From positions 436,616,617 through 436,680,616 of the forward strand of contig CM046875.1 in assembly GCA_025667525.1 (NCBI GenBank): DNA of 64,000 nt, in the 5' to 3' direction. Under the pieces are notes generated by a model. That model did not search any database. It was not told the origin of the DNA and worked only from the letters and a program-made list of their open reading frames with translations. The position numbers and the translations under genes are program-made. Positions 1 to 10,621 of this stretch are shown one piece after another. The DNA is from Glebionis coronaria. Taxonomy: Eukaryota; Streptophyta; Magnoliopsida; Asterales; Asteraceae. Position 1 is the first letter of the stretch, and each line of letters starts with the position of its first letter.

Positions 1-1616
1 TGTGTTGTCTCCGTGTGATTAAAACCAATACCTTTTGAGAGATATCTGAGTTAGCTGGGATGGGTTGTGCATTGCATCACTGGGTCCATGATGTCTGTCT
101 TCAATATCGAGAATCATTAAAATGATCTCAATAGTATATGTTTTGACCCGGTTTCTGCCTAAAGTTGTAAGGAGGGCTTCTTTCTTTACACCCTTTATCT
201 TTACAATTCTTTTTCATTCTTCAACCCCTTCAATGCTTACCAATACGTCATAACTAGCACCTTGTTGTGATTGTTCCAGTGCTAACTTAAGTACTTGGTC
301 GGCATTCAGCTACGTTCACAATCTTTCTCCATCTTTCCTAAGGACTACTATTTCTAGCTATGGAATGTCCTTGGGAAGATTCCTCCGGTTCTGGAAGAAT
401 CATAGGACTTAACCTATCCTACCATCCTTATGTCACCATAATCTTCATCGTCGTAAAATAAATGGGTTTTGGGTAAGTATATGTCACCATGAAAATCCAT
501 TTGATATGCAAATCCATTTTGCTCCCCCTTAACATATGCCACGATATTCGAAAACATTTCGCACATGTCGGGATGAGCCAGCACATTAAGTCAAACCATT
601 TGTGATAATATCCCATATTAAATCACATTTTCTCCCCCATATTAAAAATATTAGCCCAATCGATGTTTTTAATATCAACTGATTTAATGAAGTTTTAACA
701 AAGGTTTTGGGAAAAAATGCAAGTCCATTTTATCTTCATGATATCAAACGTATGAGATACGATACCGATTTGTAACATGATCACATATTCACCATATTAG
801 AAAAGAATTGACAAGGTTGGACCTGATAGATGAGAACATCATATGATAAAATCAAATGGTTCTTGTCGGCATATGTTGGTCGCCTCGTCACGTCTGAAGT
901 CATCTCTTGTCACCACGTGTACGATTGGTATTGTTGTCTTGACACCAACTTGTGAACTTGGCACTTTCGGCATCGAAGATTCTGAATGCTTGAAAATTAC
1001 TCCCCCTCAATTGTTGACCCGTGTTCTATTGAAAGAGCTGTAGTCGTCGGTTGAGTAGTCGCATCGTCGAGTAGGTAGATACCAATTGTAGATTGCTATG
1101 GTTGTAGAGATGATAGCTTCATAAAAACAAGACTTCTCTTGTTTTAACAAATAAATGCACTGAAGCGTACATTAATTTGTGTTAGACCAAGTTATAAAGT
1201 AAACTCGATCCCTTACAAGGTTTTAAAGTAAACCTTGCCCGAGAAAATTAATTCCCGTTGAGAGCCAAAGCTTTCATAAGAAATACTTGACTTTAATATG
1301 AAAATCAGGTTGTAGTCTGAAATAACTACAAGCCATTTACGCATGTTTTATGAAATATTTACAACTTTTGTACGAACTTTATTTATGGCGCCGTGTTGAT
1401 ATTAACCAACATTTCTAAGGCCGTAAATATTATCGTACCAAAAGACATGCATTTGAAAAATAAAGTAAAAATATTTTTGGATTTTTATGAATTTTTCAAT
1501 TTTTATGGTTTTTATATGGTTTTATATTTTTGTATTTTTCTTTTGTGGATAAAGATATAAACAATATATACAAATGATCACCAAGGATACGGAAAATAGT
1601 TTTACCACCACTATTC
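1..1616 (-). other. 3' noncoding region of copia-1
   Basis: No convincing gene. In the sense (-) direction it follows the RNase H stop. Around 1400-1460 it resembles the 3' UTR of copia-2 near 29025-29065 (ACATTTCTA, then TATTATCG and AAAAGACATG in the same order). GGGGGAG-type purine tracts on the - strand occur near 524, 634 and 1003, as in the 3' regions of some copia elements. Small ORFs at 428-616 and 843-1043 have no recognisable content and I do not call them. Confidence 0.55.
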
Positions 1617-3130
1617 TTACGCTTCATCTACTAGTTCCTTAAGAGTCTCAGGCGAGAAGGTTCTCATTCCTAGCTTGTCGGCCAAAAATTCAATTCGAGC
1701 GCGATCTAAAGCCTTCGTGAAAATATCCGCCAATTGATACTCAGATCGGACAAAGTAAAGCTCGATTACTCCATTGTCCACTTGCTCCTTGATGAAATGG
1801 TAGCGAATGTCAATATGCTTCGACCGGGAGAACTGAACATTGTTGCAGCATAAGGCAATTGCACTCTTGTTGTCGCAGTACATCGGAATTTTGTTGAAAC
1901 CTAGACCATAGTCGGTTAATTGCGATCTCATCCAAAGAATTTGAGCACAGCAACCGGACATAGCTATGTATTCTGCTTCCGTACTTGAAATTGCAGCACT
2001 TTTCTGCCTTTTCGATGCCCAACTGATTAGTCGATCTCCTAGTAGTTGCAAAGTTCCACTCGTGCTACGCCTTGTATCTTGACAACCCGCGTGATCCGCA
2101 TCTGCATATGCCATTAGTGCAATAGAAGATTCCTTCGAATACCAAAGTCCCTGATTAATGGTTCCTTTAATATATCGAAAGATCCTTTTAACAGTAGCTA
2201 AGTGTAACTCAGTAGGCCGAGTTTGATACCTGGCACACATACATATAGCAAACTGAAGATCAGGTCGACTGGCTGTGATATACACAAGAGTACCGATCAT
2301 TCCACGATAAAGTGTCGGATCAACAGCAACTCCATGAGGATCTGCATCAAGCTTAGTTCGTTCCACCATTGGAGTATCCACGGGGTCGCAAGATTCCATC
2401 TTATATTTCTTAAGCGATTCAAGGGCATACTTGGATTGATTGATAAAGATGCCTCTGGGACTCTAAGATATCTGAAGACCTAAGAAGAATGATACCTTGC
2501 CCATCATTGACATCTTAAACTTGGAAGACATGAGTGTCCCAGACTCATCCGATAAGGTTTGGGTCGAGGCTGCAAATATAATATCATCAACATATATTTG
2601 TACCATAATCATATCTTTACCTCGTTTCTGAATGAACAGCGTGGGATCCACCTTGCCTTTAGCGAAGCCTTACGTAATGAGGAATTGTGATAATAGATCA
2701 TACCATGCACGAGGAGCTTGCTTCAACCCATAGAGAGCCTTCTTAAGCTTATACACATGATTAGGATAATTAGGATTCACAAAACCATCCGGCTGTTGAA
2801 CATAGACCTCTTCCTTGAGTTCACCATTAAGAAATGCCGTCTTCACATCCATCTGATAGACGATCATATTCATATGGGCTGCATAAGCGAGGAATAATCT
2901 AATAGCTTCCAAACGGGCAACAGGTGCAAAGGATTCCATAAAGTCGACGCCCAATAATTGCTTGTATCCACGAGCTAATAGTCGAGCTTTATTCTTCAAT
3001 ATTCCGCCTAACTCATCGAGTTTCACCTTGTAAACCCATTTCAAAGAGAGTAACTGCACTTGATCCGGGCATGGGACAAGTTCCCATACTTCAAGACGTA
3101 TAAATTCATTAAGTTCTTCTTGCGTAGCTT
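1617..3130 (-). pseudogene. copia-1 reverse transcriptase and RNase H (broken)
   Basis: Copia reverse transcriptase followed by RNase H, which in the particle copy the element RNA into DNA. Three segments share one frame, separated by stops: 3059-2670 (RT fingers/palm, with [36 protein letters not shown] and [12 protein letters not shown]), 2651-2463 (catalytic IYVDDIIFA, intact) and 2399-1617 (RT end and RNase H, with [34 protein letters not shown] and [10 protein letters not shown]). Catalytic residues are preserved, but the stops between segments and upstream frameshifts make it a pseudogene. The RNase H end is followed directly by the 3' noncoding region. Confidence 0.9.
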
Positions 3131-5080
3131 CTATCCAACATGATTGAGTAAAAGCTTGTTGCCATGTCTTAGTTCAACTTCATTGAGAAAAGCATCAAAG
3201 TGACAAAACATTGCACTTTCTTGTAACTGACTTCGTGTGGATACAGGACGATTAGGGTTACCAATAATAGAATCTATAGGATGATCCTTTGTCCACTTGC
3301 TGTCAAGTTCACGAATCCGTGGATTGGAGTAAACTGTAGAAGGAGCTTCCTCTGAGGTGGACGACTCGGCTTGATTAGGGTCGGGAATAGGTACACCAAA
3401 GAATGGAAGTTCACGCATTTGAGCGAATTCTAAATCGTGATCATCATCATCCTCTTCATCATAAATAGGCATGACATGGGTAGTTGAAACATGTGTTGGT
3501 TGAGAATTACTTGCAACGGTTGCTGGAGCGACAACTTCGGTTACCGGAGCTATTACCTCAGGTTCTGGAGCAACAATACTTGGAGGAGTAAAGAATTCAT
3601 CAAAGAACGGTTGAAACAACGTATCCCATTCAGTCCTAGAAGGTGGTGTAAATGATGATGAAGTAGGGTTGTTTGGGACAAGACCAGAGCTAATGTTACT
3701 GGGTCCCATTTCATGAAGTGCGGGTTCAGAGCTGCTTTGCTCAGAAGCCATTGCTGTCAGCTCATCAAAATCAACATTCATAGTTTCGAGGATCTTGCGA
3801 GAGTTACGGTTGTAGATTCGGTATGCCTTCTTTGCGGGTGCGTAACCAATGAAAATACCAATATCAGCCTTAGGTTGAAGTTTTCCCAAATTGTCACCAT
3901 CATTATTTGGATAGCAAAGAGAACCAAATACATGAAGATATGATAAATCTGGTACTTTTCCATGGAGAAGCTCATAAGGTGTTTTACCATGGCGTTTACG
4001 AATTAGTGACCGGTTTTGGGTATACACTGCTGTAGATACTGCTTCTGCCCATAAAAACAATGGAGCCATTGCGTAAATTAACATCGTTCGACAGCTTTCA
4101 TAAGTGTGCGATTTCGCCTTTCAACGACACCGTTTTGTTGTGGAGTGCGTGCAACTGATGTTTCTTGAGATATGCCAACTTCTTTATAATAATCGCGCAA
4201 GATTTGATTCACAAATTTGGTTCCATTATCTGTACGAATGCGTCAGACAGTAGTGCTGAGACACACTTGAATCATCTTGAGAAATCCGATGATGAATTTA
4301 GGTGCCTCATTTTTTGCTTTAAGAAATTTCACCCATGTAAACCGAGAGGAATCATCGACAATGACGAGGATGTACTTTTTGCCACTAAGACTTTCAACAC
4401 GCATTGGCCCACAAAGATCCATATGCAACAGATAAAGTTTCTCTTGGTTGGTGTCTTCCGTCTTGGGTTTGTAAGATTTCTTAGTGCTTTTCCCCATTGT
4501 AAACGCGGAACACAAATGATCCTTGTGAAATGAAAGTTTAGGAAGACCACGAACAAGTTCGTTTTTCGCCAAATGATTAATAGCGTCGAAGTTAAGATGA
4601 GATAACCGTCGATGCCATAACCATGACTTAGTCTTCGATGCTTTGGAGAGAAGACATACGGGAGAGGCGGCCATCATGTCTTGTAGAGACAAAGTATACA
4701 AATTATTCCCTCGAGTACCTTTCAATAAATCAACCCCTTCCAAATTACGAATGAAGCAGGTATGCTCTCGAAAAGCAACTTCTAGGTTTGCTTCACAAAA
4801 TTGTCCCACAGAAAATAAGTTGTGACCGAGACCTTCCACATAATACACTCTTGAAATTATAACATTCCCAATATGATATTCACCATAACCCATTATCTTT
4901 GCAATATGATCATTTCCAAATCTAACCGTACCAAGAAGCTTGCTAACGAAATTTCTGAGCTGTGAGCGATCTCCGGTCATATGCTTGGAGCAACCAGAGT
5001 CCAAATACCAGAGAACAATTTGGACCACCTGTTTTCAATAACAACAGTAGACAATGCATTGGAAACTATTGGTTCCTGAG
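3131..5080 (-). pseudogene. copia-1 protease remnant and integrase (frameshifted)
   Basis: From 5080 down: a short gag-protease linker, then WYLDSGCSKHMTG, the D-S-G active site of a copia aspartic protease. The GAG-pre-integrase/zinc region follows with HRRLSHLNF; the expected C-x2-C is degraded to CSAFTMGK. The integrase core has LHMDLCGPM and VIVDDSSRF. Between 4243 and 4085 the frame shifts, and the shifted frame still carries RTDNGTKF and ARTPQQNGVVERRN, the second Asp and the Glu of the catalytic triad. Another frame change leads to 4084-3131 (FLWAEAVSTAVY, KTPYELLHGK, FGSLCY, then an acidic Pro/Ser/Thr-rich linker to RT). At least three frames are needed, so this is decayed. Confidence 0.88.
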
Positions 5081-5417
5081 TGTTAGCAGATATAGATATA
5101 GAATTATCAGAATTGCTAATGTTATAGAGAGAGAAAGAGATATAGAGATGGTGGATTAAACACAATTCTAGAGAGAGAAACAAGAGTAAACTATGTGAAA
5201 AATGATTAACCACACCATCCTCTCCATCAAAGGAGAGGGTTTATATACCCAAGCCCATGAGATGGGCTTGGGCTTTCATTAGGCCGCCGGCTCATACAAT
5301 CCATGGGCTCGGTTTTGGGCTTTGTTTAACAAATGTAAATAACTAAACTAGGAGCTATGACATGGACTATTGTTGGAGTGACCGATCCTTCTTAATACAT
5401 AAAACGTATTTCCAACA
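5081..5417 (-). repeat. copia-1 5' LTR (337 bp)
   Basis: In sense it starts TGTTGGAAATACG at 5417 and ends CTGCTAACA at 5081. Length and layout match the LTRs of copia-2 (371/383 bp) and copia-3 (356 bp): GAGAGAGAAA-type tracts near the 3' end and a TATA box next to an inverted repeat. The LTR end is joined directly to protease-proximal coding sequence (the frame reads NTQEPIVSNALS), with no TGGTATCA-type primer site. Confidence 0.75.
5219..5247 (-). promoter_or_regulatory. copia-1 TATA box with adjacent inverted repeat
   Basis: Sense TATATAAA at about 5247-5240, followed at once by CCTCTCC-(6 nt)-GGAGAGG (5238-5219). A second inverted repeat, AAGCCCA/TGGGCTT, lies just upstream in sense (5251-5269). 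The same TATA-plus-palindrome layout occurs in the copia-2 and copia-3 LTRs with different stem sequences. Confidence 0.6.
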
Positions 5418-6001
5418 TTGTGATAATTTATAAAAAGTGATTAAATGAAATGGGTACTTACTTTTCCTGACTTGTAAATTATCAAAATGGGCTAGACTCA
5501 AGCCCTTTTCTTTCTTTTCCTTTGTTTCACAATGGTTACTTACCGTATAGGTTCCTGTTTCATTCTCGTGTTTTAATTCTTTTCATGACTTAAGTATTAT
5601 ACATAAATACTTATCGTAATTATTTAATATATGTAGTACTTGTATTAAATGTTCGTGATACATGTCGTATATTAACTAATTACAAAGTTTTAATTTATTC
5701 ATGTTTTCATGTAATAAATGTTCTTAGGTATTCTATGCGGGTTTTACACGTACACTCGAAAAGTAAAATAACACTATAATGCCCATAAATTCGACCTTCA
5801 GGAATTTCATTATTCCTACGAATCGCCAACATGACCATGATGTGAGTCATCTCGGTACACCACGTGTACTAACTCATACTCATATGTAGGTTATCAACCC
5901 AAATCACACATCACACATCTAAAATCACATAAAGGCACATTTAGCACATAAATAAAGGTCAAACAGAGATATGTGACAAATCTCAAAATTTAGGGTTGTC
6001 A
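5418..6001 (-). repeat. 5' part of a chromovirus-type LTR, cut by copia-1
   Basis: The right edge reads, on the - strand, TGACAACCCTAAATTTTG, the usual start of Tekay-type chromovirus LTRs (gypsy-A here starts TGTGACAACCCG). At 6002 the sequence switches without a gap to copia RNase H coding sequence, marking an insertion edge. Copia-1 interrupts the LTR at 5417/5418. The rest of this gypsy element must lie beyond the left edge. No ORF is present. Confidence 0.5.
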
Positions 6002-6282
6002 AACATGCGCTTGTTAATTACGGGATTACACTCAATGACGTTTCCATCATGTGTGATAATAAGGGTGCAGTAGACCTTAGTAAGAATCTCGTGCAACATT
6101 CATGAACTATGCACATAGAGATTCGCCACCATTTCCTTAGGGATAATGTTCAAAAATGGAACATTTCGATTGCGAAGGTACCCTCAGTAGAAAACTTAGC
6201 CGACATCTTCACTAAGCCACTTAAGAGGGAACCTTTTAGTTACTTGCGTCTTGGTATAGGTTTAATAGAACATATACCTTGA
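6002..6282 (+). pseudogene. RNase H C-terminus of a SIRE/Maximus-like copia element
   Basis: The frame reads NYGITLNDVSIM, CDNKGAVDLSKN, IRHHFLRDNV, VPSVENLADIFTKPL and ends LGIGLIEHIP-stop at 6280-6282. This is the classic end of copia pol, where RNase H removes RNA from the RNA-DNA hybrid. A premature TGA at 6103-6105 breaks it, and the N-terminal part is cut off by the LTR ending at 6001. It is on the + strand, opposite to copia-1, so it belongs to a different and older element. The best candidate for its 3' LTR starts at 24953, after removal of two inserted elements. The SIRE/Maximus label rests on wording of the motif and on the multiple GGGGGAG tracts before that LTR. Confidence 0.85.
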
Positions 6283-7171
6283 TTATACTTGATTAATTGA
6301 GTCTTTTCTCTTTGAGTCTCTAAAATTTGGTTTTGAAAATTCTTCTCTCTTGTTTTTCAAAACCCTCTTAAAGTCTTTTCTAAAATGTTCGAGAAATTTT
6401 TTCGCATTGTTAATTCAATCGTAAAACGTTTTTCATGCGTTCTTGATATTGCTATCAAACATACATAATTAATATGTATGGGTCACATAATTATAACGAG
6501 AAGAACATTGATTTATTGAGGATTCATGGATTATCAAAAATGTGTCATGATTATGTATCTAGATAATCACACCTCCAACATCGATTTTACTTTTAAACAA
6601 AGTATTTTGGTCAAAGTCGTGTTTGTTGTGTTCTTATGTGGTTCTTAGTCTTTTATTTCTCTTTAGCATAGCTTTATGATAAGTTGCACTAGAATATTAG
6701 GATTTTCTGAATTACAAAAATTACCTCCTCCTACAAAACACACCCTCTGACGGCGGATCAATAATTATCATGCGGATCAATATATTTATTGAACCGCTGG
6801 CAGAAGCTGTCAAAAATGGGTTTTCTGAAACTCCCAAATAGTTCCAACAGTTTTTGGAATCTTTTTTCAAACCTTTGACTACTCCCAAAATATCTTGTGC
6901 TTTCTATATGTTGGGTGGGGTTTTGAGGATGAGGATTAATTAAGAAGGCATTGAACCGTGGATCTAGAAAATGACATACCCTAAATTTTGGTGATTAGTG
7001 GAATGGATAATTAGGGTTTATGTTCTTGATGAACATGTGGTTTGATTCGAAATTAGGGGATAAAAGGTGTTTGGCGCCACTGTTATTAATTTATTAATCG
7101 CTTTAAAAGCTAATTAATAAAATAATAAAAGTGGTTAGTGGGTTGGTGATGTGGATTGGGTCGGGTATAGG
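6283..7171 (+). other. 3' noncoding region after the + strand copia RNase H
   Basis: No ORF with recognisable content. It follows the RNase H stop directly and ends at the inserted palindromic element at 7172. A short segment near 6750-6800 (CGGCGGATCAA, then GCGGATCAATAT, then GAACCGC) loosely resembles 25350-25400, inside the putative LTR of the same element. I cannot say whether that reflects shared ancestry. Confidence 0.5.
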
Positions 7172-7689
7172 TGTAACACCCCCAAATTACCACGCATGAT
7201 CCTGGTGACGCTTAAACAAGTCGCCTATTCTCGGAACGGTCAATGGTTCTTAACAATCTGCTTACAAAGCTCGCGATCATCGAGACACATTAGAAATGAT
7301 TCATCAAAACAAATCATAAGTCGAGAGAAATCCAACGGGTTACTCGTACATAGATGATAATCGACGATCATTATAATGACGATGACACTGAACGATTCAT
7401 ACCAACGAAACACGATTCGAAGAAAGACATACGCACACCAAACAACCACAAATCAAGCCAGACATACTTGGGCCCACTCATTTATAACTCCTTGTCTACA
7501 TCAAAAGGCGCCCCCTCCATGTATACAAGAGTTTATAAATTTATGGTTCGGGAACTTATAACTTTATTGTTCAAATGAAAAGGCATCCCAATATATTTCA
7601 ACGAGACGATTATAGTCATCCTACTCAAGCATTACTACCTCTCAACACGATATCATATCTGAATTACATACCATAGTAAGTACAAGGTG

Positions 7690-7905
7690 TTAATAATCTT
7701 ACATCATGATTTCCGTATTCAAACGTCCCATTCCATCTGAATAAGGAAAACACAAACAATCTAAGGTCCTATGGTTTAAAAATTTCTTATTCAAATGTCC
7801 TAATCCATTCAAATAAGAAAATCTTAAACAACAAATAGTTGGGCGAGTAAAAATCTCTATATCTAAATGTCCCATTCCATTTAGATACAAGGTATTAACT
7901 CACTC
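7690..7905. repeat. Three 72-bp tandem repeats, each with a stem-loop
   Basis: The core GTCCCATTCCA (or GTCCTAATCCA) occurs at 7725, 7797 and 7869, exactly 72 bp apart. Each core is flanked by inverted sequence. The third copy is perfect (ATCTAAATG and CATTTAGAT around an 8-nt loop); the others have mismatches. The small ORF through this block (7699-7890, - strand) simply translates the repeat. Confidence 0.75.
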
Positions 7906-7966
7906 AACCGAATAACTACTACGAGCATATCTTTGTTGTTCCCAAACTATATAATATTTCATTAGG

Positions 7967-7992
7967 ATATATATATATATATATATATATAT
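7967..7992. repeat. AT dinucleotide microsatellite (13 units)
   Basis: An uninterrupted run of alternating A and T, 26 bp long. Confidence 0.95.
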
Positions 7993-8600
7993 CTTAATTC
8001 CAACATTGGCATCCTCCTTTTCTCCAATAAAACTTAGTCATATATAATCAAATCACACGTCATATTACATAGAAGATGTCGCCTCGGGGAATTGATACTT
8101 CAAAATCATAAGAAGTATTCGGAACACGAATATCACATCAATCAACTACGTTTCGAAAGGAGATGTCCTAAAATGACACATCACAGTACGATGATAATAA
8201 TCGAACTTAACAAGTTGATATGCGATAGATTACAAAACAATATATAAATACTCAAAGTATCAAACTAGTTTCACACTCGTATTCAGATAATACATAATTA
8301 TCAAGATCGGTGATTGGTGGTGAGGCCAAATCCAATACAAACCCGTATTATAAAATATACGACAATCATTCAAGGAACATTGCTTCATGCACAATGCCTT
8401 TAAATGCTATAGTATATTCATACATATACATACTACCATTCCTACATACACATAGGATCACATAATCACAATCAATTATAAAGTAATGCAAGAATAGCCT
8501 TACTGGAGGCATGCAGAGTAGTTGCGTGCTAAAAACTTTTTAGAACACACCAAAAGTTATAGTTTAGGTTTTTCAAAATCGACCTAGTTCCCTATAACTT

Positions 8601-8615
8601 GTGGCTCTGATACCA
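8601..8615 (-). other. Primer-binding site
   Basis: On the - strand it reads TGGTATCAGAGCCAC, complementary to the 3' end of plant initiator methionine tRNA, 3 nt inside the end of the LTR-like arm at 8619. This orients the left arm as a 5' LTR of a - strand element. Confidence 0.8.
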
Positions 8616-8618
8616 ATT

Positions 8619-10576
8619 TGTAACACCCCTAACTTACCACGCATCGGAATACCACTTTGTGGTGCTACTCATAGCACATCACACACAATCATAGACAACG
8701 ACCTCAAAAGAGACGTTAGAATAATATACAACCTTGTCTAAAACGTTTCCCATCCCAATATATAAAATCAGAGTAGCGTTTAGTCCCAATAATCATTACC
8801 AACACATTACATTCATTAAAGACTTAAAAGTCATTTATTCATTTCAAAGGATGGAAAATAATATAAAACTTTAGACAAGTAAGCACCAACTTCCTCCTCG
8901 CATGCTCCGCTGCTATCGAACTTGATTACCTGAAATACATGCTTAAAGTCATCAACACAACAGTTGAGCAAGTCTATGGTTTTGCAAATCATCATTTGAA
9001 CATAATAATTTTAATCATCTCAAGCTTGTCACAAAGACAAGTCATATGTATATATCTATAAATGCCTTAAGCTCATGCAACTGAACGTTAACCAACACGA
9101 CAAACCGAGTCACTTACGGCGCCTCTACAATAGGTAATATTTTCATATACTAACGACCTCTTATACATAATATCCCTTTCAGGTGATCACGAGGATACAT
9201 ACCCTAGGATAAGGCTGTCAAACCAAATAGATCTATCAAATGTATTAGCGTTTACCTCGCAAGGTAATTAACAGTTAATGAATTTCAAGAACTTCATAAG
9301 ATAATGGTACTTAGGCATTTATCATCATATTCGGGTCCAGCATACCGAAAACAACTTGTGTTCATTTTATAAAACAACATGTATTCTCCTCGCGGGTTAA
9401 AATCATTTACAAGATAGTAAAAAGCAAGGTTATAGACTCACCTTAGATAATACACGAAGCTAGTAGTAGTAGTGATCGCCGAAGTGAAGATGCCTCCCAA
9501 ATATACACGTCAAAAGCCGCCACCTAACAAATAAGGCGGACGTTAAGAATCAAACTCAAATATCGATATATACTAAGTATAATATGACATAAATATTTTC
9601 AAAGTATTCATACTTCATAATTAATGACACGAACCAAATGAATCCATACTATCCCATTTATCCCACACTACACGCTTAAACACTTGCACTCTTGACATTG
9701 ACCCGTATCAAGACGCCAAGTCAACTCGAGTCAAACTATCACTTTACTTCCCTCGGACTAGTATCTAAGTAATTTATATAATGACTAAACACTTGAGTAA
9801 GTCACCATGTCCAATAGTGAATACTCAAACACATACCACATGAACATTGAACTATGTGTCCAAAATACAAATCAGCAAGTACACTCCAAATGTACACACC
9901 GATCTACCCTTTTTAGACTTGGTTGATTTCGATGAAACTTGGTGTCAAGGTCACTTATAACCTGTATAAGACCCCACCAAACTTTGAGCCAAAGTTCACA
10001 CTTTAAAACCCATCAGCTCGACACTGTACCCGTTTTATAAAACCGTTTATACCACTTTAAAAATACTATCTTGGCCTTTCACCTTTTAAACTCACTACTA
10101 GACTCATCATACTAATTTTATAAACTTTAAAAAACAGTAGTATCAATTATCTAACAATGCCTATGTCCCCGAGAGTCGATCCAAAATCAGCCACAATTTC
10201 GGATTGTGCCGATTTGCTTCTCCCGGTACACAAATACTAAAACTAGCATAACTTTTGATCCGTAATGAGTTAGAAGCTCGTTCAAGCGGCAAAACAAGGG
10301 TCTTGAATATTACTACAACTATCTCACCTCATTTCTCAGCCATATTAACTCAAACCCACTAATTTATATAACAACTATTCTGCCCAAAATACTTTTTTCA
10401 TAATGACTTAATTTTTCATTTTTACAAACATGCATCATCATGCATCTCATTATAACACCTAATCTATCATTACTAATATCATAAACAGCTCCTAACACCC
10501 CTTGATCATCCTATGATTCACTTGATCAAAAATCACATGCATGCACTCAAAATTCCCATTATAATATTAATAACAC
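8619..10576 (-). repeat. Left arm of the palindrome (chromovirus LTR, - orientation)
   Basis: It starts TGTAACACCCCTAAC and runs to AATAACAC before the spacer. Compared by eye, its first 130 bp and a 300-bp stretch around 9880-10180 match the reverse complement of the right arm at roughly 90-95%, apart from a ~30-bp segment missing here near 10022. It corresponds to the 3' portion of a chromovirus LTR of about 2.9 kb; the 5' third is absent. Confidence 0.85.
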
Positions 10577-10621
10577 ATCAAAAATCACATGTATTTGATC
10601 CATTTTTATAGGTGTATGATA
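10577..10621. other. 45-nt spacer at the palindrome centre
   Basis: Unpaired sequence between the two arms, containing CACATGTATTTGATCC. Its right part still matches the LTR: gypsy-A has the related AAAATGGATCAAA near 14960. The actual junction therefore lies near the left end of the spacer. Confidence 0.7.

Larger units (their letters stand above)
1..5417 (-). mobile_element. copia-1: Ty1/copia element lacking gag, 3' end outside the window
   Basis: Reading on the - strand from 5417: a 337-bp LTR, a short protease-region remnant, integrase, reverse transcriptase, RNase H, then at least 1.6 kb of 3' noncoding DNA running off the left edge, so the 3' LTR is not in view. No primer site, leader or gag lies between LTR and protease, whereas copia-2 has about 5 kb there. 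The pol frame is broken by frameshifts and stops, so the copy cannot be autonomous. It sits inside a chromovirus LTR fragment (5418-6001). The target duplication cannot be checked because only one end is visible; the right flank is TTGTG. Confidence 0.85.
7172..8618 (-). other. Non-palindromic part of the palindromic element: LTR-like end and leader
   Basis: It opens with an LTR-end-like TGTAACACCCCCAAATTAC, similar for about 25 bp to the start of the left arm at 8619, then diverges. The right part (about 8500-8618) is a gypsy leader ending in a primer site and resembles the leader of gypsy-A (TTATAG, TCAAAA, CCCTATAACTTG). No gag start is present. The middle carries three 72-bp repeats and an AT dinucleotide run. 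Confidence 0.45.

Noticed and set aside
5081..5095. Primer site at the inner edge of the copia-1 LTR
   Set aside because: The adjoining sequence (CTCAGGAACCAATAG in sense) lacks TGGTATCA and reads as gag-protease linker instead.
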